Assembly (NCBI GenBank): GCA_964343305.1
Contig: CAYFJO010000375.1
Location: 1-10,764, forward strand
Direction of reading: 5' to 3'
Length of the DNA stretch: 10,764 nucleotides
Source: CAYFJO01 sp964343305
GTDB lineage: Bacteria > Planctomycetota > Planctomycetia > Pirellulales > Pirellulaceae
Part shown: piece by piece, positions 5,514 through 10,764 of the stretch
How positions within the stretch are numbered: position 1 is the first letter of the stretch
Layout: each line of letters starts with the position of its first letter
Position numbers and translations under genes: made by a program
The notes under the pieces: generated by a model
Database searches by the model: none
Seen by the model: only the letters and a program-made list of their open reading frames with translations
What the model was told of the DNA's origin: nothing

Positions 5514-6362
5514 ATGGCAGTCACTGAACAACTAAAGAATCTTGTTGATCAAATGCCCGATCCAGACCAAAAGGGCATGTACACCGACAACATTGATAAT
5601 GAGAAGATTGAAAAGGCAGTGGGCGCGATTGCCGAAGGCGGCAAGGAGAATCTACTCGGCCTGATCGAGATGCTCGACGAACCCGGCAGCGCGGAAAACG
5701 CCAAACCGCATTACGCACTACATTGCGTCATCAACTACTCCCTGGCCAACGGTGATGGAAGATTGCGCAAGGAATTTTGTGATGCGATGGCCTCGCAATT
5801 GGAGAATGAGGATATTCTGCCGCACAACCGTGCCTACCTGTGTGAAGAACTGCAATGGGCCGGTCGCGACGAGGCCTGTTCCGCGTTGGGCAAGGTGTTG
5901 TTAAACGAAGATCTGACCGATGCAGCCGCGACCGCGTTGGCGGCGATCGGTGGAGAGCGCGCCGCCTCGCAACTTCGAGCGGCTGCGTCAGAGGCCGAAG
6001 GCAAATGTCGACGGAACCTAATCGATGCGCTGGCCGCTTTGGCCGAACCTCAGTCCGCCGCAACTTTCAAAGAAGCACTGAAAGACAAGGATCGCGAAGT
6101 CCGAATCGCTGCGGCAATAGGATTGGCAAACCTAGGCCAGCCGGATGCCGCCGAACCCATTCTTAAGGCGGCCGACGCTGCAAAAGGCTGGGAGCGAACA
6201 CAGGCAACCAAAGCGTGTTTGGTGCTCGCCGAAAAGCTGGCGGCAAATGGCAAGAAGTCGGATGCCAAGCGGATCTACGAACGGTTGCAAAAGACACGCA
6301 CCGGCGATTCCGAACAGCATGTCCGCGATGCCGCTCAGCTTGGTTTGACTGCGATCGCGTGA
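5514..6362 (+). CDS. HEAT-repeat protein
   Basis: A 282-residue, almost all-helical, acidic protein. From about residue 100 it contains successive pairs of short helices rich in Ala and Leu, each with the spacing of HEAT/PBS-lyase repeats. The clearest unit is DREVRIAAAIGLANLG at about 193-208. At least four or five repeats can be traced to the end. HEAT arrays act as scaffolds for protein contacts and have no catalytic site. There is no signal peptide or membrane segment, so it should stay in the cytoplasm, unlike the two exported oxidoreductases on either side. The frame is open 12 codons further upstream to a TTG, but that part abuts the palindrome. The ATG at 5514 follows AAGGAAACGAAACC, a moderate ribosome site. 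The gap to the next gene is 43 bases, which suggests co-transcription. Partner unknown. Confidence 0.82.
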   Translation: MAVTEQLKNLVDQMPDPDQKGMYTDNIDNEKIEKAVGAIAEGGKENLLGLIEMLDEPGSAENAKPHYALHCVINYSLANGDGRLRKEFCDAMASQLENEDILPHNRAYLCEELQWAGRDEACSALGKVLLNEDLTDAAATALAAIGGERAASQLRAAASEAEGKCRRNLIDALAALAEPQSAATFKEALKDKDREVRIAAAIGLANLGQPDAAEPILKAADAAKGWERTQATKACLVLAEKLAANGKKSDAKRIYERLQKTRTGDSEQHVRDAAQLGLTAIA

Positions 6363-6405
6363 TGCGCGGCCGCTGGAAAGTTGATTGTTGAGTTGAACGA
6401 GAAAT

Positions 6406-7833
6406 ATGATGACTGTTGAAAAGAGCATCTCGCGACGCGACGCGCTCCGTGCCGGTGCTGTTGCCATTGGGTCACTCGTTACTGAAGCAGGCTTTGAGCC
6501 GAGCAATCGGCCGGCGTTGGCGAAACCATTAGGCCCAGCCGACCGCATCCGCATCGGGGTAATCGGCACTGGTGTTCGGGGCAAGTACCTGATCGGCAAC
6601 CTGCCGAAATCAGTGCGCGTCAAAGCGATTTGTGATTGCGCTATCTCGCGTATGGCCGACACGCTTGAACCGAAGGAAGAGTTCGCGAAGGTCCTGGCTG
6701 GATTTCGTGAGAATGAAGCTGGGCGTTGTTCGACTCATCAGGACTACCGTCGGATGATCGACGACGAAAAACTGGACGCCGTTATCATCGCAACACCAGA
6801 TCATCATCACGCGCAAGCGGCCATGCTCGCGCTGGATGCAGGCCTGGATGTCTACCTCGAGAAGCCGCTGACAGCAACGATTCGCGAGGGCCGCTTGTTA
6901 GCCAATATGGTGAAGAGAACCGGTCGTATTCTACAAGTCGGCAGCCAGCAGCGAACCATGGAAATGAATCGTTTCGCCTGCGAATTCATCCGCGATGGTG
7001 GACTCGGAAAGGTCACAAGAGTCGACTTCCCCAACTATCCGGGCCCGATCAATGATCCACAATTCCCGGCTGAACCGACACCCAAAGGTCTTGACTGGAA
7101 CCTGTTTCTTGGACCAACCCGTCTGCGTGCTCATAATCGTAAACTGTGGATCAAAGATGACTTTAAAGTCGGTGACCTAATGTGGCGAGGTTGGGATTTG
7201 TTTCGCGAATACTCCGGGCATTTGATGACCAACTGGGGCGCGCACAGCATCGACATGGTGCAGTACGCATTGGGAATGGACCATAGTGGACCAGTGAAGA
7301 TTGCACCTGAACAGCATGTATCAAACGCCTCTCTTGAGCAGGATTGGAAAGACAAATGGCATGAGAAAACGCCGCGGCCCAGTGGCTCGTGGAAGGCGGC
7401 AACACGATTCCGTCCCGTAATGCTGGAATATTCTGACGGCACTTTACTCAATCTTGTCCCGGGCGTGGACGCTGCTACTTTTCACGGCGAACGAGGTCGA
7501 ATGGTCATCAGCCGCAACAAGTTTCAGACCAACCCGCCGGACCTTGTCGAAGACGGCCCCGACCCGAAAGTCGTCGAGCAATGGAAAGGACCGGGGCATG
7601 TTGCCCGTCCACATTTAGAGAACTGGCTTGATTGCGTTCGATCCCGCGGCGTTCCCAACGCACCAGTCGAGATCGGTCATCGCACGGTAACCGTGTGCCA
7701 TCTCGTGAACATCGCCCGCGAGTTGAATCGGCCGCTGCGCTGGAGTCCGGCAAGAGAGCAGTTTCTTGACGACGAGGAAGCGAACGAACTGCTAGACCGA
7801 CCACGCCGAAAAGGGTTCGAACTTCCCGCCTAA
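6406..7833 (+). CDS. Tat-exported Gfo/Idh/MocA family oxidoreductase (2)
   Basis: A 475-residue family member with a twin-arginine signal (SISRRDALRAGAVAIG, Arg10-Arg11). The dinucleotide motif is IRIGVIGTGVRG at 48-59. IIATPDHHHAQAA at 127-139 and the Lys of LEKPL at 151-155 follow. The family's DxxxH catalytic pair appears as Asn276-His280 in TNWGAHSID, so the Asp is replaced by Asn. A C-terminal segment (FLDDEEANELLDRPRR) closely resembles the tail of the first oxidoreductase in the window, yet the two differ strongly elsewhere and are not a recent duplication. Two adjacent ATGs (6406, 6409) are both possible; the ribosome site (GAGAAAT) is weak. It is the last gene of the plus-strand module and converges on a GDSL hydrolase gene. 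Expected to act on a sugar or sugar-like substrate beyond the cytoplasmic membrane. Confidence 0.9.
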   Translation: MMTVEKSISRRDALRAGAVAIGSLVTEAGFEPSNRPALAKPLGPADRIRIGVIGTGVRGKYLIGNLPKSVRVKAICDCAISRMADTLEPKEEFAKVLAGFRENEAGRCSTHQDYRRMIDDEKLDAVIIATPDHHHAQAAMLALDAGLDVYLEKPLTATIREGRLLANMVKRTGRILQVGSQQRTMEMNRFACEFIRDGGLGKVTRVDFPNYPGPINDPQFPAEPTPKGLDWNLFLGPTRLRAHNRKLWIKDDFKVGDLMWRGWDLFREYSGHLMTNWGAHSIDMVQYALGMDHSGPVKIAPEQHVSNASLEQDWKDKWHEKTPRPSGSWKAATRFRPVMLEYSDGTLLNLVPGVDAATFHGERGRMVISRNKFQTNPPDLVEDGPDPKVVEQWKGPGHVARPHLENWLDCVRSRGVPNAPVEIGHRTVTVCHLVNIARELNRPLRWSPAREQFLDDEEANELLDRPRRKGFELPA

Positions 7834-7914
7834 CGGATTGAACGAACGGAAGCGACTGAGCGATGTCGTGCTGTTGATGCCGCCACAAGGCAAACGGCTC
7901 AACGTACGCTGATC

Positions 7915-7931
7915 GTTCCAACGGCTGGAAC
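7915..7931. terminator. Weak hairpin between convergent genes
   Basis: GTTCCA and TGGAAC form a perfect 6-bp stem around ACGGC in the 124-base gap where the oxidoreductase module and the hydrolase set converge. The stem is short and no T-run follows on either strand. It is only a candidate for a shared transcript end. Confidence 0.2.
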
Positions 7932-7957
7932 TATTGCCGCATTAGCTGATCATTCTC

Positions 7958-8755
7958 TCAATCGATGCTACTGGAATGACGCCAACGGGCGCTAACGCCC
8001 TCGATCCAGGCACGTGCGATCAATTCGTGCCCCTGTGGAAGAGGATGCACACCGTCCCAGATCCAGTGCTCCGGCGTGACAGACTTGGCAGCGGCATCGA
8101 AGACGTCTTGCGTTCGGATATGCACGGCGTCGTAGTCCGTGGCCAGTTGCTTGACAAGCGGCATCAGTCGTTCCACTTGGCCACGCCACTGTTTGAATGC
8201 ATCGGCATTCGCCAGCCGGCCGGACGCCAGTACAAATGGATCGAGCAACACAAGTCGTAACTTCGGATTGGCCTTACGGCTGGCATCGAGCATGAATCGA
8301 TAGTCGGCTTCCCACTGCGTGACATCAACGCCGCTCAGGTTCCGGCCCACGTCATTGACTCCGATAAGAATGCTGAGCAAATCCGGCCTCATGTCGATCG
8401 CATCCTTCTGCCAACGTGCCCGGAGGTCGGCGACCTTGTGCCCGCTCATCCCCCGGTTGTAGACATCCAGTTGAGCTTCGGGCATGTCAACGCCCAGCCG
8501 CGCCGCGATCAAGTACACATAGCTGTGTCCCAGAAAGTGATTGCGGTCCTTCTCATTTCGCCCCCACTTCATGTCAGTGATAGAGTCACCTTGGAACAGG
8601 AGACGGCTGCCTGTCTTGAAAGCAGGAAGACGGTAGTCATAGCCGCGAAGCGCGGAAGGATCCTCAGCGGGCTCCGCTGCTTCGCCGCTGGTGCATAGTG
8701 TTACGACACTGGCCGTAGCGGCGCTGCTCTTGAGAAACAGTCGTCGATTGAACAT
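7958..8755 (-). CDS. Tat-exported SGNH/GDSL hydrolase
   Basis: A 265-residue esterase-type hydrolase. The start MFNRRLFLKSSAA is a near-ideal twin-arginine signal (Arg4-Arg5, then LFLK), followed by a hydrophobic stretch to about residue 21. The four SGNH blocks are all present. GDSITD at 56-61 carries the nucleophile Ser58. NRGMSGHKVADL at 100-111 supplies the block II glycine. IGVND at 131-135 has the oxyanion Asn134. WDGVHPLPQGH at 233-243 has Asp234 and His237. The enzyme should therefore be active, most likely removing acyl (often acetyl) groups from a carbohydrate in the periplasm. Only a weak AAAGAG precedes the ATG. The gene lies 45 bases after the DUF1080-like gene, so it is probably the last of a four-gene unit. 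The final codons run through a small palindrome (7987-8000), making a short basic tail beyond the conserved fold. Confidence 0.9.
   Translation of the reverse strand: MFNRRLFLKSSAATASVVTLCTSGEAAEPAEDPSALRGYDYRLPAFKTGSRLLFQGDSITDMKWGRNEKDRNHFLGHSYVYLIAARLGVDMPEAQLDVYNRGMSGHKVADLRARWQKDAIDMRPDLLSILIGVNDVGRNLSGVDVTQWEADYRFMLDASRKANPKLRLVLLDPFVLASGRLANADAFKQWRGQVERLMPLVKQLATDYDAVHIRTQDVFDAAAKSVTPEHWIWDGVHPLPQGHELIARAWIEGVSARWRHSSSID
7987..8000. repeat. Small palindrome GGGCGCTAACGCCC inside the GDSL gene end
   Basis: GGGCG and CGCCC flank CTAA, a perfect 5-bp stem. It lies within the last 15 codons of the GDSL hydrolase, beyond the catalytic block V. Its core CGCTAACG is shared with the direct-repeat element at 51-65. 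Confidence 0.4.
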
Positions 8756-8800
8756 GAAACTCTTTCATTTAGGTTGTGAGTCGAATGGCATTAGCCGCCC

Positions 8801-9403
8801 TTAATCCGTCGTCGTCAATCGTACGTTACGCACAGCGATCTCTCCGGAAGCAAAGCTAATGGTGAATTCGCCCTTTCTACGTCCGATGGATTCGTGTTTG
8901 AGTGTGGCTTTGTAGTCACCATAGGTGATATCGGCGGTGTCGCCGCGAAAGACGATCCGCGACTTGATCCACTTGCCGCTCAGATCCTTGATCGAGGGCA
9001 CTCCTTCTTTGGCAATCGTTCGGGGTTTGTTCGTCTTAGAGGACTGGCCGATCCAGCCGAAGAATCGAGTCCGTTGTGCGTCGTGGAACAACATACGAAA
9101 AACATGTCCCTTTTCGTTCAGCGTGATGATCACTCGCTGGCAGTTTTTCGGCTGAAACTCAAACTCCAGCGTTCCGTCAGTAAACTCGGCAGGCCAGCGC
9201 AGGATCGGGCCGTGGTTGTTGAACTTTTTGTAAAGTTCGGGGTCGGCCATGCACCGCGCCGTGCCATTGTCGAATTTCCACTCACCCCGCAGCGCCTGTC
9301 GCGATTTGAGATTTGGATTCGAGAAGTCATCGTGAAATCCGCCGGCGTAAGCCAACGGAACCAGCACGAAACTCACGAGAGCAAAGAAAAGAGTCTGTTT
9401 CAT
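8801..9403 (-). CDS. Secreted DUF1080-like beta-sandwich protein
   Basis: A 200-residue protein with a clear Sec signal peptide (MKQTLFFALVSFVLVPLAYA, cleavage expected after residue 20). The mature part starts GGFHDDFSN and continues with RGEWKFDNGTA, LRWPAEFTDGTLEFEFQP and, near the end, FASGEIAVRNVRL. This order (an opening DDF segment, an EW strand, a strand-rich body ending in VRNVRL) is that of concanavalin-like sandwich domains such as DUF1080/3-keto-disaccharide hydrolases. Those are abundant in planctomycetes and tied to glycan breakdown. The typical GW.LFNG opening of DUF1080 is not seen, so the assignment is to the fold type only. The frame is open far upstream into the next gene, but the signal peptide and an AAAGGA 10 bases ahead fix the start at 9403. 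It lies between two esterase genes, 77 and 45 bases from them, and probably shares their transcript. Confidence 0.82.
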   Translation of the reverse strand: MKQTLFFALVSFVLVPLAYAGGFHDDFSNPNLKSRQALRGEWKFDNGTARCMADPELYKKFNNHGPILRWPAEFTDGTLEFEFQPKNCQRVIITLNEKGHVFRMLFHDAQRTRFFGWIGQSSKTNKPRTIAKEGVPSIKDLSGKWIKSRIVFRGDTADITYGDYKATLKHESIGRRKGEFTISFASGEIAVRNVRLTTTD

Positions 9404-9480
9404 TGGTCGTGTGTCCTTTGAGTAAGGCGATGAGTCAATCGTAGTTGTGCGCCGTTTCGCTCCGCACGCGCGGGCAAGCA

Positions 9481-10215
9481 TCATTGATGCTTCAGAGCAT
9501 CCGTCGCGGCGGCTCGCAGCTTCCTGACGACGTCGGCACTCAGGCCGCCAGTATACTCGATCTTGCTTGGGTCGGCGTCGAACACGCAAATGTAGAAGCA
9601 GAGGGTCGCGAGGTACGCACCTTTGACAGAGGGGTGACTGCCGTCTTTGCGGTAGAGTTCTTTGCCAAGTGCTGGGTGCTGCTCTCGCACGCGTCGCCAA
9701 GCCTTGCCGACAGGAACGAGGATCGCTTTGTCACGCTCCGCTGCCTTTGTGTACGAGGCAGTCAGTGCGTCCTGCATCTTCTCGAAAGTCGGCATTAGTC
9801 TTATGTTCCTCTTGTCGCCATCGCGCCGGCCCCACGTTTCAAAGTACGCCGTGCGTGCACCGGATTTCGCGACGATCTCGTGTAACCTTCTGGCCCCATC
9901 AAGGAAGCGGGCGGGCATCACGGCCGGCGTTTGGCTCTGATCCTGCAAGACGACGATGTCCCATTTACCGTCGCGGATGCGCTCGATCGTTTCTTTTTGA
10001 TCCGCGTGGAATAGTAGGTCCTTTCCGCCTGGCGTGATGAACTCGAGCTGCGCGTCCCGATGAGGCGAAGCATTTACGAAAGAGTTGAGCGTGGAGTGGA
10101 TTCCGCCCGTATAGCTGTTCCCGATAAACAAGATGCGTCTTGGCGGTTCGGCACCCAAAAGCGACGAGACGAGCAAGAGTAGAAGCAGTGGGGTGATCTG
10201 TTTGCTCACAACCAT
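9481..10215 (-). CDS. Secreted SGNH hydrolase, DUF4886 type
   Basis: A 244-residue protein with a Sec signal peptide (a Leu-rich core at 10-20, cleavage likely after Ala22). ILFIGNSYTGG at 28-38 is the block I variant GNS of the DUF4886 branch of SGNH hydrolases, with nucleophile Ser34. IVVLQDQSQTP in the middle corresponds to the central strand, where the usual GxND is replaced by LQDQS, as is normal for that branch. KDGSHPSVKGAYLA at 190-203 gives the Asp191/His194 pair. It probably acts as a secreted carbohydrate or peptide-glycan esterase; the exact substrate is unknown. The start lies 4 bases after the stop of the sulfatase gene, so the two are almost certainly co-transcribed and possibly translationally coupled, as no strong ribosome site precedes the ATG. 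It is not closely similar to the GDSL hydrolase at 7958-8755. Confidence 0.87.
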   Translation of the reverse strand: MVVSKQITPLLLLLLVSSLLGAEPPRRILFIGNSYTGGIHSTLNSFVNASPHRDAQLEFITPGGKDLLFHADQKETIERIRDGKWDIVVLQDQSQTPAVMPARFLDGARRLHEIVAKSGARTAYFETWGRRDGDKRNIRLMPTFEKMQDALTASYTKAAERDKAILVPVGKAWRRVREQHPALGKELYRKDGSHPSVKGAYLATLCFYICVFDADPSKIEYTGGLSADVVRKLRAAATDALKHQ

Positions 10216-10219
10216 CTGC

Positions 10220-10764
10220 TCACTGCCTGTCCGAACTCGTGTTCTTTTTCTTCTTGATCGGCCACGACTGAACGCCCACGCGCTCGGCCCACGACTCCCA
10301 CTTCGCCTTCATTTCTGCCGTCCTGTTCGGGTGTTGCTTCGAGACGTTGGCGAGTTCCGTGCGGTCTACTTCTAGGTTGTACAACGCCCACGGCTTGCGA
10401 TGTGCTCGAACGAGTTTCCACTTGTCAACGCGCACGGCCGCGTTGCCTTGATGCGCGAAGTACAATCCCTCTGGACGCTCGACTGTGGCACCGGTCAGCG
10501 CCGGCTTCAAGCTCCGACCAGAAACCGGCGTCACCGCTTTGCCCTTGTATTCTTCGGGATAAGTCGCCCCAGCGAGGTCGACACAAGTCGGTAGTAGGTC
10601 TATCACGTGGCCAATCTCGTCTGTAAAGTGGCCGTTGAGCTTGGCGGGGATGCCCTTCGGCCAATGCGCGACGAGTGGTGTGGCGATCCCGCCTTCGTGC
10701 ACAAACATTTTGTACTTGCGAAACGGCGTGTCACACATATTCGCGCCAGCCGTGCCGAAACTGT
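10220..10764 (-). CDS. Sulfatase, C-terminal part (gene runs off the window)
   Basis: About 180 codons of the C-terminal part of a type I (formylglycine-dependent) sulfatase are present; the reading frame stays open to the right edge. MCDTPFRKYKMFVHEGGIAT, PLVAHWPKGIP and HVIDLLPTCVDLAGATYPEE are the standard C-terminal landmarks, followed by RSLKPALTG and a DKWKLVR strand. The catalytic CxPSR motif that is modified to formylglycine would lie outside the window, so activity cannot be judged. Such enzymes are typically exported and remove sulfate esters from polysaccharides or other organics; planctomycetes have many. The protein ends in a basic tail (KKKK, then NTSSDRQ). The stop is 4 bases before the SGNH hydrolase start, which suggests a joint desulfation and de-esterification role on one substrate. 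Confidence 0.92.
   Translation of the reverse strand, partial: SFGTAGANMCDTPFRKYKMFVHEGGIATPLVAHWPKGIPAKLNGHFTDEIGHVIDLLPTCVDLAGATYPEEYKGKAVTPVSGRSLKPALTGATVERPEGLYFAHQGNAAVRVDKWKLVRAHRKPWALYNLEVDRTELANVSKQHPNRTAEMKAKWESWAERVGVQSWPIKKKKNTSSDRQ

Noticed and set aside
9404..9700. N-terminal extension of the DUF1080-like protein
   Set aside because: It overlaps the SGNH hydrolase gene in another frame and would bury a perfect signal peptide; it is just an open frame without stops.

Overview
The window looks like planctomycete DNA (Planctomycetota, probably the Pirellulales/Planctomycetales side). The basis is the gene content rather than any marker gene. It holds two Tat-exported Gfo/Idh/MocA oxidoreductases, a Tat-exported GDSL hydrolase, a second secreted SGNH hydrolase, a DUF1080-like secreted protein and a formylglycine-type sulfatase. 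Genes are loosely spaced and include decayed coding sequence. A long palindrome of a kind I recall as common in these genomes is also present. No rRNA, tRNA, CRISPR array or intact transposase was seen.

Left part (1-3715). Positions 1-337 hold no convincing gene, only a pair of short direct repeats. A small secreted protein of unknown function lies at 338-766 (minus). After an almost 500 bp gene-free stretch comes an AIR-synthase/HypE-like protein (1260-2273, plus) that lacks the C-terminal cysteine of true HypE. It is followed by a broken gene: the first ~35 codons of an alpha-glucan phosphorylase are intact, then the similarity stops and the protein-like frame changes. Convergent to this is a cyclopropane-fatty-acid-synthase-like methyltransferase (2643-3671, minus).

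Middle part (3716-7833). A GC-rich spacer carries one small ORF with a strong Shine-Dalgarno sequence. Then comes a co-directional module: Gfo/Idh/MocA oxidoreductase, a perfect 22-bp inverted repeat, a HEAT-repeat protein, and a second Gfo/Idh/MocA oxidoreductase. Both oxidoreductases carry twin-arginine signals, so they probably act on sugars or cyclitols outside the cytoplasmic membrane. The HEAT protein has no signal and should be cytoplasmic.

Right part (7958-10764, all minus). Four genes run in one direction with short gaps: a sulfatase (only its C-terminal part is in the window), an SGNH hydrolase of the DUF4886 type starting 4 bp after the sulfatase stop, a small DUF1080-like beta-sandwich protein, and a Tat-exported GDSL hydrolase. 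The set fits removal of sulfate and acyl esters from an extracytoplasmic glycan; the substrate cannot be told from sequence. The oxidoreductase module and the hydrolase set converge at 7834-7957. Together they look like an accessory carbohydrate-modification region. I see no clear sign of a wholly new defence or mobile system.
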